Below are positions 45,515-53,915 of a stretch of 64,000 nucleotides of DNA, in pieces. The translations under genes were made by a program, and so were the position numbers. The stretch is from positions 6,239,141 to 6,303,140 of the forward strand of contig NZ_CP091913.1 of NCBI RefSeq assembly GCF_022063185.1, in the 5' to 3' direction. The notes beneath the pieces were generated by a model. The model was not told the DNA's origin. It did no database searches and saw nothing but the letters and a program-made list of their open reading frames with translations. Source of the DNA: Nostoc sp. UHCC 0870 (GTDB taxonomy: Bacteria; Cyanobacteriota; Cyanobacteriia; Cyanobacteriales; Nostocaceae). Every line of letters begins with the position of its first letter. Within the stretch, counting starts at the first letter, position 1.

Positions 45515-46072
45515 CTACAAGGTTTCAGATTTATAGGACAAAACATTACGCACAAAATCTGGTACTTCTCTAGCTAGTAGGTCAAGTAGTGCGTTTAAAT
45601 TCATTGGAGGCTTTTTAAGACTTTGTGATTGTCTTTGCACTACTCTAACCATTTTTTCTGCATCGATGTTGTACAGAGTAGTCAAAAATTCATCTGGTGA
45701 CTGCGCTTGTATATTCCAAGGAGCTAGATCCTGATGCTGAAAATGCTTAAGGTTTGAGGTGACAATTATATTAGCCCTAGCCACTACAGCAGTAGCAAGT
45801 ACATGGCGATCGCCAGGATGATTTGTCATCGCTTGAGTTAAGGCATCTGGAACAACAACTATTGCATCTGGAAAAGCTGTTTTAATTCTCGTCTCAAGTC
45901 TTGTTGCACTTTCCAGTGACATTCTCCCTGTGGACACAAGATTACGAGTTGCACCATCAAGGATTTCTTGCGACCAAAAGGGAAAATAAAATCCAGCCTC
46001 AGAAGCACATAGTAAAGTGTCCCGTAGATACATTGGGAAAAGTACGCAGGAATCTAGCACAGCACGCAGCAT
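45515..46072 (-). CDS. PIN-domain protein, probable toxin of a PIN/HTH pair
   Basis: 185 residues. PIN-fold nuclease features: VLDSCVLFPMYLRDTLL with the first acidic residue, then WSQEILDG, and the later acidic residues in HPGDRHVLATAVVARANIIV, as in COG3744-like and VapC-related toxins. The C-terminal extension SLKKPPMNLNALLDLLAREVP is longer than classical VapC. The gene follows the HTH gene by 65 bases on the same strand. Family role: RNA cleavage, blocked by the partner. Confidence 0.85.
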   Translation of the reverse strand: MLRAVLDSCVLFPMYLRDTLLCASEAGFYFPFWSQEILDGATRNLVSTGRMSLESATRLETRIKTAFPDAIVVVPDALTQAMTNHPGDRHVLATAVVARANIIVTSNLKHFQHQDLAPWNIQAQSPDEFLTTLYNIDAEKMVRVVQRQSQSLKKPPMNLNALLDLLAREVPDFVRNVLSYKSETL

Positions 46073-46137
46073 TTCTATTTGTTTAAATATAAAGGGATCA
46101 AATAGAATCTATCTAATTCACTTGTATGAACCAAAAT

Positions 46138-46593
46138 CTACTCGTAAAAGCCTAGTTCTTGGCTTTCTGCTATTAATTCATCCAGTAGTTGCCTACGCTT
46201 AGTATCTCGCTCCTGTTTATACTTCATTAAATCATCAAACCGCACACGCCTATGTGTTCCTACCTTAATGTAAGGAATATCACCTTGTTCTAATAATTTA
46301 ATTAAATAAGGGCGGGAAACGTTGAGAAAATCGGCAGCTTGTTGGGTTGTCAGTTCTTTTTTTTGTGGAACTATAGATATAGCTTGCTCTGATGCGATCG
46401 CATGAACAACTTCATGCAAAACTTGACAAACCGCATCTGGAATAATAATTTCTTCCCCGTTTGCGCCTATAAGTTTGAGATGAGAACCTACTTCTTGTAG
46501 TATGCAGTCGAGTTCTTTGATAGACTTTGCTTCTGATTCTTGATCTGCAAATTTCTCTATAGATAAGGTCTTTCCAGGTACGATAGCAGTCAT
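46138..46593 (-). CDS. Excisionase-type HTH protein, probable antitoxin
   Basis: 151 residues. A C-terminal excisionase-family (MerR-like) helix-turn-helix is clear: LTTQQAADFLNVSRPYLIKL, LEQGDIPYIKVGTHRRVRFD, DLMKYKQERDTKRRQLLDEL. The N-terminal 75 residues are an extra domain (LDCILQEVGSHLKLIGANGE, EIIIPDAVCQVLHEVVHAIA). This arrangement, directly upstream of a PIN gene, matches known HTH/PIN toxin-antitoxin pairs. ATG at 46593. Confidence 0.85.
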   Translation of the reverse strand: MTAIVPGKTLSIEKFADQESEAKSIKELDCILQEVGSHLKLIGANGEEIIIPDAVCQVLHEVVHAIASEQAISIVPQKKELTTQQAADFLNVSRPYLIKLLEQGDIPYIKVGTHRRVRFDDLMKYKQERDTKRRQLLDELIAESQELGFYE

Positions 46594-46816
46594 ATACAGT
46601 AAGAATTAATGGTATTACTAGATTTTAATACTACACAAACGCAATATTCGCAAAATATAAAATTTCTTAATTGTGAGAAATCCGGGATGAGTCATTAGTT
46701 CGTAGCCAATAGTTTTTTCCTGTGCTGTTCCCTGTCACCTGTCCCCTATCACCTATTGGCATATGTACTAGTAGAGTTAAAATACAGACATTCTTCAATG
46801 GTCTGTAATCGCCTTT

Positions 46817-48301
46817 ATGTTGGGTCAGTTACTAGATGGACGCTATAAAATCACCAAAGTCTTGGGTGCTGGTGGTTTTGGTCAAACCTATATTTCCGAA
46901 GACACTAAGCTTTACAACAATCATTGTGTAGTCAAACTACTCAAACCAATGGCAACTGATCCCATGACCTTACAAGTTGCTAGGCGGTTATTTCAATCAG
47001 AAGCACAGTTATTACACAGGTTAGGTACTCATGACCAAATTCCCCAACTATTGGCGCACTTTGAAGAAAACGAGGAATTTTTTCTAGTTCAACAATTTAT
47101 TGATGGTCATCCCCTCAGTGATGAACTCACCCCTGGAAAACGGCTGAGTGAAGCATATACTATTGCCTTGTTGCAAAATATCCTCCAACCATTAGCCTTT
47201 GTCCATCAAAATCAAGTCATTCACCGAGATATCAAACCGCCAAACTTGATTCGCCGCAAGAGTGACGGCAAAGTTGTGCTAATTGACTTTGGGGCGGTGA
47301 AAGAAATTAGTACGCAGGTGGTGACTGGTGAGGGTGTGACTAAAATGACTGTGGGGATTGGTACGGCTGGTTATATGCCTAGTGAACAGAGTCGGGGTAG
47401 CCCCAGATTAAGCAGCGATGTCTACGCTGTGGGGATGATTGGTATTCAAGCTTTAACGGGGTTAATGCCCCATCAATTGGAAGAAGATATCCAAACGGCG
47501 GAAATTGTCTGGCGACAATTGGTACAAATCAGCCCAGCTTTGGCGGATATATTAGATAGGATGGTACGTTATGACTTTCGCCAACGCTATCCTTCGGCGG
47601 TGGAAGCTTTAGCCGCAGTACAACAGTTAGGGAATGCTTACGCACCGACACAAACACCGACTAATCCAGGATATACACCAACAGTACCTTTTGATCCTGC
47701 AAAACATCAACCAATTAATTCTCAGCCTCCCTTATATTCGCCTCCGCCGCCAGTTCCAGCCCAGTATCGTCAAGAAATTCCCCAACAGCCTCAGTCTGCT
47801 GCACCTGCTGTATCTACCGAATCCCCCAAGATTGGACTAGGTTTTTATTTGCAATGGGTGTTAGTGAATGTTTTAGGTTTAATTGGAGGATTTATTTTTG
47901 CTGCGATCGCTTCTGTAATAGTAGAGCCGATCTTCGGTACAATCCTGAGTTATCAAGCTGTAGCTGCAACAATGGCCTTAACAATCGGCTTTATGCAATT
48001 ACTAGTGCTACGAAGACACATCCCCATATCTGAAAAGTGGTGGCTATTAGGAACTACTTTAGGTGCTTGTATTTCCGTTCTCCTTGGGAATATGATGTTT
48101 AGTGATGATTTGGATAGTGTAATCGGACTGTCTTTCATGTCAGTAGGCCTCATCGTCGGGATTATCCAATGGTGGCTAATGCGGCGATTTGTTAAGCAAG
48201 CCGGCTGGTGGATTTTGGTTAATTCACTGTTTGGTTGGATAGGCGGTATTCTTTCAGGAGCAGTATTAGTATTGCTGCTGAAAAATCCCAAAAACTTGTA
48301 A
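46817..48301 (+). CDS. Serine/threonine protein kinase with C-terminal membrane domain
   Basis: 494 residues. Pkn2/Hanks-type kinase at about 1-275: P-loop LGAGGFGQTY, VVKLLKP (Lys), catalytic VIHRDIKPPNLI near 136, DFGAVKE near 157, activation segment GTAGYMPSEQSRGSP. A Pro-rich linker (about 276-335) leads to a C-terminal domain of four hydrophobic helices (LQWVLVNVLGLIGGFIFAAI to LFGWIGGILSGAVLVLLL). So the kinase sits in the cytosol, tethered to a membrane. Cyanobacteria have many such kinases; targets are unknown. Starts at the ATG at 46817, preceded by an STRR. Confidence 0.92.
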   Translation: MLGQLLDGRYKITKVLGAGGFGQTYISEDTKLYNNHCVVKLLKPMATDPMTLQVARRLFQSEAQLLHRLGTHDQIPQLLAHFEENEEFFLVQQFIDGHPLSDELTPGKRLSEAYTIALLQNILQPLAFVHQNQVIHRDIKPPNLIRRKSDGKVVLIDFGAVKEISTQVVTGEGVTKMTVGIGTAGYMPSEQSRGSPRLSSDVYAVGMIGIQALTGLMPHQLEEDIQTAEIVWRQLVQISPALADILDRMVRYDFRQRYPSAVEALAAVQQLGNAYAPTQTPTNPGYTPTVPFDPAKHQPINSQPPLYSPPPPVPAQYRQEIPQQPQSAAPAVSTESPKIGLGFYLQWVLVNVLGLIGGFIFAAIASVIVEPIFGTILSYQAVAATMALTIGFMQLLVLRRHIPISEKWWLLGTTLGACISVLLGNMMFSDDLDSVIGLSFMSVGLIVGIIQWWLMRRFVKQAGWWILVNSLFGWIGGILSGAVLVLLLKNPKNL

Positions 48302-48311
48302 CAGATTATAA

Positions 48312-48563
48312 CTAACTTGCTACTTTTTCTAATAGGTGGTCAAATACACTAGTATCCATTAAACCGTTTTCTGATAGGATTCGCCGTACAGTGAGTAAAT
48401 GTATGGCATTTACATACTGTTGTTTTTCATAATTTGGTAAGGCAACCATAGCATTTAATTGGGGATACTCAAACAGTTTGTGGTAGCCAGTAGTTGGTAT
48501 ATTCACAAAACCTATATCTAAAAGTAACTGTTCAAGCTCACTAAACTTAATTTCCCTAATCAT
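48312..48563 (-). CDS. HicA-like small protein
   Basis: 83 residues with the look of a HicA-type double-stranded RNA-binding fold: FSELEQLLLDIGFVNIPTTG, then YHKLFEYP with a His at the position of the HicA catalytic histidine (GSHHIF), and TVRRILSENGL. No HicB partner is present. Its start overlaps the stop of the DUF4365 gene by 8 bases, so the two are translationally coupled. HicA assignment is a pattern judgement. Confidence 0.7.
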   Translation of the reverse strand: MIREIKFSELEQLLLDIGFVNIPTTGYHKLFEYPQLNAMVALPNYEKQQYVNAIHLLTVRRILSENGLMDTSVFDHLLEKVAS

Positions 48564-49065
48564 AATGGCGAATCACTCCTTTTAACTGGCTTAGAACATC
48601 ATCTCGGTATTTTTTAAATTGTTTTATAGCTTCTTCATCTATTATATTGGTCTTCGGTAAATAAACAGTTACACTTTCGCCAAGCTGTGCTATATTAAAT
48701 GCCTCTATATTTTCAAAATATGCTTGCAGATATAACCAATAAGCTTGACTTGATTGGGAATCATATATTACCAAAATACAAGGCATCGGCTCGAACAACC
48801 ACAACTCTAAATCTGATATTGCTAGCTTAAAAGCAATGGTTTTTCCATCTGTGAGTGTCTTTAAATAATCAGTAGCTTTTAGCTGTATATAAACTTGACC
48901 ATTTTCAATTTCACCATTGATATCATAGGTAAACATCACTAGATCGTAGCCGTAATCATGCTGTATACGTTCTACCGAGTAACCACATAAAAAAATATAT
49001 CTTTCTACATAATTAATACTTAAATCAGCAATAATATGCTCTCGTGGTCGCTTTTTTTTAACCAT
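48556..49065 (-). CDS. DUF4365-domain protein (PD-(D/E)XK-like)
   Basis: 169 residues from the ATG at 49065 (MVKKKRPREHIIADLSINYV). The DUF4365 pattern is visible: an N-terminal helix (VERYIFLCGYSVERIQ), then HDYGYDLVMFTYD and EIENGQVYIQLKATD, i.e. D...QxK as in the restriction-endonuclease-like core, followed by AISDLELWLFEPMPCILVIY. An upstream TTG at 49104 is unlikely. It overlaps the HicA-like gene downstream. DUF4365 proteins are frequent in bacterial defence neighbourhoods. Confidence 0.82.
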   Translation of the reverse strand: MVKKKRPREHIIADLSINYVERYIFLCGYSVERIQHDYGYDLVMFTYDINGEIENGQVYIQLKATDYLKTLTDGKTIAFKLAISDLELWLFEPMPCILVIYDSQSSQAYWLYLQAYFENIEAFNIAQLGESVTVYLPKTNIIDEEAIKQFKKYRDDVLSQLKGVIRHYD

Positions 49066-49132
49066 TTCAGAAGTTGTAAATTTGACATTTCTGAATAATA
49101 TCAAATTGTCAAAAATCTAGTGAGATTAACGC

Positions 49133-50899
49133 ATGGCTCATCAAACTTACATAACTGATGTCTTAGTCGTTGGCGGTGGAACTGGAGGGACGGCTGCGGC
49201 TATCCAAGCGGCGCGGTGCGGTGCTAACACTATCCTGGTGAGTGAATTTCCTTGGTTGGGGGGAATGTTAACTGCTGCTGGAGTATCCGCGCCTGATGGG
49301 AATGAATTAATGGCATTTCAAACAGGGATATGGGGCGCGTTTTTACGAGAATTAGAGCAACGACAACCAGGGGGATTAAATAACAGTTGGGTGAGCTTTT
49401 TTAGTTATGATCCCCGTGTAGGAGCAGAAATTTTTGCTGATTGGGTGCAAGAACTAGCAAATCTGCATTGGATTTCTGGACAAGTCCCCCTAGAAGTATT
49501 AAAGCAAGATAACTGTATTACTGGTGTGCGGTTTGCAGATTTTACAGTGCAAGCCAAAGTGATTCTCGATGGTACAGAGTTAGGAGATTTATTAGCCTTA
49601 GCAGAGATACCTTACCGTTGGGGTTGGGAATTACAGTCTGAATGGGAAGAACCCAGCGCACCTGTTGAATTTAATGCTATCACGACCAAATATCCTGTAC
49701 AGTCACCAACTTGGGTCGTCTTAATGCAAGATTTTGGTGCAGATGTCGCACCCGAAATTTTTCAGTCCCCAAATTATAATCCTTCGCTGTTTGTCAGTGC
49801 TTGGGAAAATTACGGTGCAGAGAAATTCTTGAATTATGGACGCTTGCCGGGTAATCTATTTATGATTAACTGGCCTATCTGTGGTAATGACTATGGTGAA
49901 GGGGTAGGACGACTACTAGAGTCAAAACCAGCTAAAAGTGAATTTTTCCAAGAATGTCGTTGGCAAAGCCAAAATTTCGCGCATTATATCCAAAATCAGC
50001 TAGGTAGGCGGTATGGTTTGGCAGAGTCAGTTTTTCCCCATACCCATCCTGCTTTTGCTCTGCATCCTTATTACCGAGAAAGTCGCCGCTTGGTAGGACT
50101 AACTACTGTCACAGAACAAGATATTTTACCAGTTGCAGGGGGTCGGGCGGCAAGTTTATTCCCTGATGCGATCGCAATTGGTAATTACGCTAACGACCAT
50201 CATTATCCCGGCTTTGACTTGCCACTACAACCGAAATCCATCCGTTGGGGAGGACGCTGGACGGGAACACCCTTTACTATTCCCTACCGTTGTTTAGTTC
50301 CAGCTACAACAGATGGTCTATTAGTTTGTGAAAAGAATATTTCTGTCTCTCATATTGCCAATGGCGCAACTAGATTACAACCTGTTGTCTTGGGTATTGG
50401 TCAAGCGGCGGGGATGGCTGCTGCTATGTGTGTGGAATTAAATTGTCAGCCGCGAGAAATACCTGTAAAAGCGTTGCAACAAGCTTTATTACAAGACCAG
50501 CACGCCCCAGCACCTATCATACCTTTATTTAATCTTTTACCCAATCATCCAGAATGGCTGCAATGGCAAACGTATTATCTCAATGAGCCTCAAGTCTATC
50601 CCCATAGTGGCAATTGTCCCGCTTCATCGGTGAATAATTTCTATCACTCAGATACCCAGCAAGTATTATCACGGGGAAATGACTGCTTCACAGGCGTTCT
50701 TCATATTGCAAATCAGCAGGATTACAGTTTCACTATCACTTCTCCAACTGCTAATCTAGGGCAAACTTGGCAGCTTGTGACCTGGCGATCGCATATAGAC
50801 GCGCAGCTGCAAGAATTGACCCATGAGCAACAGTTAACTGTTTGGGGTCGTCTAAATTATTCTGGTAACTGGTTATTAGTTGAAAGTTTGGTAGTATAA
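49133..50899 (+). CDS. FAD-dependent oxidoreductase (FAD_oxidored / xanthan-lyase-associated type)
   Basis: 588 residues. N-terminal FAD motif TDVLVVGGGTGGTAAAIQAARCG, then VSEFPWLGGMLTAAGVSAPDG, and the C-terminal FAD-contact region PVVLGIGQAAGMAAAMCVEL. The family PF12831-like members carry FAD and act on poorly known substrates. The last 130 residues (FTGVLHIANQQDYSFTITSP) look like a separate beta domain. ATG at 49133, divergent from the DUF4365 gene with only 67 bases between start codons. Confidence 0.87.
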   Translation: MAHQTYITDVLVVGGGTGGTAAAIQAARCGANTILVSEFPWLGGMLTAAGVSAPDGNELMAFQTGIWGAFLRELEQRQPGGLNNSWVSFFSYDPRVGAEIFADWVQELANLHWISGQVPLEVLKQDNCITGVRFADFTVQAKVILDGTELGDLLALAEIPYRWGWELQSEWEEPSAPVEFNAITTKYPVQSPTWVVLMQDFGADVAPEIFQSPNYNPSLFVSAWENYGAEKFLNYGRLPGNLFMINWPICGNDYGEGVGRLLESKPAKSEFFQECRWQSQNFAHYIQNQLGRRYGLAESVFPHTHPAFALHPYYRESRRLVGLTTVTEQDILPVAGGRAASLFPDAIAIGNYANDHHYPGFDLPLQPKSIRWGGRWTGTPFTIPYRCLVPATTDGLLVCEKNISVSHIANGATRLQPVVLGIGQAAGMAAAMCVELNCQPREIPVKALQQALLQDQHAPAPIIPLFNLLPNHPEWLQWQTYYLNEPQVYPHSGNCPASSVNNFYHSDTQQVLSRGNDCFTGVLHIANQQDYSFTITSPTANLGQTWQLVTWRSHIDAQLQELTHEQQLTVWGRLNYSGNWLLVESLVV

Positions 50900-50948
50900 C
50901 CGACTTTATTTTTTTTTTCGGTAAAAAGCACTACTTTTTTGATAATTT

Positions 50949-51011
50949 TCCGGACTCGTTAGATAAAACTTAGTAGCAATAGATAGGAAAGTTCACAAAG
51001 AGATATCTACA
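50949..51011 (+). promoter_or_regulatory. patX promoter with DIF1-type TCCGGA hexamer
   Basis: TCCGGA at 50949-50954, where the -35 element would lie, and a weak -10-like TAGTAG at 50971-50976. The predicted start is near 50983-50985, giving a leader of about 27 bases. TCCGGA is the DIF1 hexamer of heterocyst-linked promoters in Anabaena; the other copy I noticed in the window is upstream of hetR. Confidence 0.7.
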
Positions 51012-51242
51012 ATGAGTATTGCTATTAAGTTTTTAATTTCAAGTCTGGTATTTGCCTCACTAACAGTTGATTCCCCACAAGTAGTCAATCAAAATTTATT
51101 TGTATCATCAACTACTTCTCAAGATTTAGTTTCATTAAAGCCTAAACATCAACGTAATGAGCCAGAAGGTGCTGCACCTGTTAGGGGTAGTGGACGAAGA
51201 AGTTTAATGGAATCGCAAAGAAATACTTATCCTACTGTGTAG
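51012..51242 (+). CDS. patX: PatX-type HetR-inhibitor precursor with RGSGR pentapeptide
   Basis: 76 residues: an N-terminal signal peptide (MSIAIKFLISSLVFASLTVD), a Ser/Gln/Lys-rich spacer, then APVRGSGRRSL with RGSGR at residues 58-62. RGSGR is the pentapeptide of PatS and HetN that binds the HetR hood and blocks DNA binding. PatX proteins (secretion signal plus RG(S/T)GR near the C-terminus, linked to hetR in many filamentous cyanobacteria) match this layout exactly. A processed peptide could move between cells and space the heterocysts. The ATG at 51012 follows AAAGAGAT, and a TCCGGA promoter hexamer lies upstream. Confidence 0.9.
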   Translation: MSIAIKFLISSLVFASLTVDSPQVVNQNLFVSSTTSQDLVSLKPKHQRNEPEGAAPVRGSGRRSLMESQRNTYPTV

Positions 51243-52047
51243 TAGATTACAGATGATGCCTGTTGTGACATGAGCATTTGTCTTGTGACCAGCAAATTCA
51301 AAACTATTCAACTCTTTTAACTAGCCTTTTTAGCAAGAATACAATTTTCTTAATTCTGCCATTACAACTACCAAGTAATTAACCACCCCAATTGACAGCA
51401 TCACCACTCTTCAGACCACAGATAACGCTTAATTTTATTTCCAGGGTATCACTCAGGTTAATTCACAATATTACAACAGGGTCAACAACTTCATAGTAAG
51501 CAAATTTAGCCCTAAATTTTTCAATACTTAAGGTATTGACAGATGCAAATCTGCGGTGACGCTACACATCCAGTAACAAAGCGTGGAGTTTTATGCTTCT
51601 CGTCTTGCTTGATATAGATTGAATAGGGGTGCAAAGCTTTACACACCTAAATATGCACCTCAAAACCCACTATTAATTTATCGTAAATTCAAGGGTTTAA
51701 GACTCATAAGTCTACACATCAGTAAACCACAAACTTTTAAAAGCCAACGTAAAAACAAGGGTTTCAGCCATCGTTAATCAGGAGTATTGACCATTGGTTT
51801 TAGAGGGATCTTAGAGCGATCGCTTGAAGATGACTAGGGTGATCGTCTGAAATGCTCAACAAAACGTTGTTTTGTGATATCCCTGGCTTTGGCTGAAATG
51901 TTTGCTTGGTAAAGCTTCTAAAAAACTTTTTGGTTTACTGACACATAGTATCAGTTGAGTTGGGGTTTAAATCACCGACTCCAACTATCTTTAAGTAATA
52001 AGTAATGGGATTTACTCATCACTCATTACTCATTACTCATTACTCAT
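51243..52047. other. Intergenic region with dispersed repeat and STRR
   Basis: About 800 bases between patX and the convergent ferritin-like gene. It holds the split repeat copy (51675-51725 and 51940-51994, matching 63861-63953) and an ACTCATT heptamer tract (about 52014-52046). No gene seen. Confidence 0.55.
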
Positions 52048-52947
52048 TTAAGGCTTGGTTGTCTTGGGCTGATTTTCTGTTTTTTGAATGCCATTTAAAA
52101 ACATTGGCACAAATTTCTCAAAAAATGCCTGGGGGTCACGTTGCCAGGCTTTTTGTGCAGCCTGGATTCTGGTAAACTGCAAACTTGGTGCTAGCAAGGT
52201 TTGTGGTAAGCGTTCCATGAGATATTGAGGACGTTCCCACAATGGCATTGTGTTTGCTACTTCCACAAGGTTTGCAACCCGTCGCAGTTCTGCACCGAGG
52301 GTAATATCCATTCCTGATTCAAATGCTGCTTGTTCTATTGCGGCATATTTGCGCTTGGCTTGCTCAACTTTTTGGCGATGTTCAGGACTTTTATCTGCCA
52401 TCTGTGCTAACCAACGATTACCCCAACGGACGTGTCCAGCTTCTTCTGGGAGAATTTTAGCAATGGTTTCGCTGATTTTCATATTTTCTGCTGTTTGGGG
52501 TGCTTGCTTAAGTGCATAAATGTGAGCAGAAAAATACTCACAACCCCGCTTTTCAGTGACGTTGATGGCAGCTAAGGCAGCAATTATACCTGATTCTAAT
52601 TGCTCCTGAGAAGTGTATGTGTCTTTGTCTAGGAGTCTTTCAAATTCATCTATATAAGAAGAACCTGGGGGTGTACCAACATTTGCCCCCAATTCTACTA
52701 ATAAATCAGTCAACCACATGGCATGACGAGCTTCATCGGCAATATGGTGTGATAAGTCTTTGATTAATTCTGGTGGCTTACCGTTGAGTCGTTCTATTAA
52801 ATCAGTTAAGTCTTTACAGCTACGCTGCTCACTATAACGATAGCGGTTGAGGGTGATCAAGTGAATTTCGCGATCGCTCACGACCCGTTTGAGTACGTCC
52901 CGCGCACTCAACTTATTTTGAAATTTCCGTGGATAAACAACTGTCAT
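52048..52947 (-). CDS. Ferritin-like domain protein
   Basis: 299 residues. A four-helix ferritin-like domain with di-metal ligand motifs: EIHLITLNRYRYSEQR, IADEARHAMWLTDLLVELGA, INVTEKRGCEYF and ILPEEAGHVRWGNRWLA, i.e. Glu...ExxH...Glu...ExxH. These relatives include oxidase-like and fatty aldehyde/ribonucleotide reductase-like proteins; the substrate is unknown. ATG at 52947. It lies divergent to gifA with a 490-base spacer. Confidence 0.86.
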   Translation of the reverse strand: MTVVYPRKFQNKLSARDVLKRVVSDREIHLITLNRYRYSEQRSCKDLTDLIERLNGKPPELIKDLSHHIADEARHAMWLTDLLVELGANVGTPPGSSYIDEFERLLDKDTYTSQEQLESGIIAALAAINVTEKRGCEYFSAHIYALKQAPQTAENMKISETIAKILPEEAGHVRWGNRWLAQMADKSPEHRQKVEQAKRKYAAIEQAAFESGMDITLGAELRRVANLVEVANTMPLWERPQYLMERLPQTLLAPSLQFTRIQAAQKAWQRDPQAFFEKFVPMFLNGIQKTENQPKTTKP

Positions 52948-53438
52948 GGTTTTATTTGAGACTTATTAACTATGTGGTGTTTGATCATGGCCTGGGGTTT
53001 CCCTATAGCTGTCAGCCAGGAACTAGGCGCAATAAAGTAATATTTCTTTACAATAGTGATTCTAAGGATTTTTTCCCATTTCAACAATTATTTGGAAAAT
53101 AGACTGGGAACTATCTAGCATTTCCGTAGCAAATCTTAATTTGATCATGGAATCTTGATATTTTGACCTGCACAAATGTAAATAAAGGTAAAGACAAGAT
53201 CATCAACCTGGAGATAAGTATTTCTCACAGGTTGTCTGAATGGTGAATTTTGTCTGCGGTAGTCTAGGTCTGATGGTTGGTCATTCCTGATGAAAACAAA
53301 GTCGCTGTAACTGGGGAAATATTAAGTTTTATGACAAAAGCTCAATTTAGTAGTGTATGTTACAGAATTTTTGCTAAATTGATTAATAGAGAACTAAAGA
53401 TTAATCCAATATTTCTAAATTCATAGGGAGTGTGTGTT
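52948..53438. other. Intergenic region, gifA upstream region
   Basis: About 490 bases between the divergent ferritin-like gene and gifA. Besides the NtcA box listed separately, I see no gene or repeat. Confidence 0.5.
53350..53363 (+). promoter_or_regulatory. NtcA box upstream of gifA
   Basis: GTAGTGTATGTTAC matches GTA-N8-TAC exactly. It ends 75 bases before the gifA ATG, with a possible -10 (TAAATT, about 53375-53380) close downstream, so NtcA bound here would overlap or sit just at the promoter. In Anabaena gifA is known to be repressed by NtcA under nitrogen stress. Confidence 0.75.
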
Positions 53439-53642
53439 ATGTCTATTCAAGAAAAATCTCGTGCGATTATGGTGCGTCAATATCAGCAAGTTAAGAATCG
53501 TCAACAATCGATGCTGATGCGTGCTGCACAAGAAATGGGTATTCCTACAGAAGAAGCATCCCACTATTGGAATCCCATTCAAGGCAAGATTGACCCGACT
53601 ACACGAGTAATTTACGGGCGCAGTAATGCGACTATGAGCTAG
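53439..53642 (+). CDS. gifA: Glutamine synthetase inactivating factor IF7
   Basis: 67 residues, basic: MSIQEKSRAIMVRQYQQVKN, then RQQSMLMRAAQEMG and a C-terminal PTTRVIYGRSNATMS. The IF7 family binds glutamine synthetase directly and switches it off when nitrogen is abundant. The ATG at 53439 follows GGGAG; a GTG at 53430 is the less likely start. It lies 1.3 kb from glnA, its target, and has an NtcA box upstream. Confidence 0.93.
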   Translation: MSIQEKSRAIMVRQYQQVKNRQQSMLMRAAQEMGIPTEEASHYWNPIQGKIDPTTRVIYGRSNATMS

Positions 53643-53843
53643 ATGTTGATCATTGTTAGTAGCAGGGGAAACTATTTCTACCATAATTTTTTCCCCTGAT
53701 GTACTGACATACACTCCAGACAGACAAAATAACTGAGGCTAAAGTACAAATTATGCCATCTCGTTCTCAACTTAGTAAACATAACTGATGTTACTAGTTG
53801 GAGATTATGCGATAGTAGTCAATAAGTTCTGATGCCTGAGAAG

Positions 53844-53875
53844 AATGGTATTTTACAAGCAAATACCATTTATAT
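53844..53875 (+). terminator. Possible terminator downstream of gifA
   Basis: Stem AATGGTATTT / AAATACCATT with a 7-base loop (53844-53870), followed by a TATATTTT run. Confidence 0.5.
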
Positions 53876-53915
53876 TTTACTTAACTGCGGAGTGTATGTT
53901 TGAGATTGAGAATTT

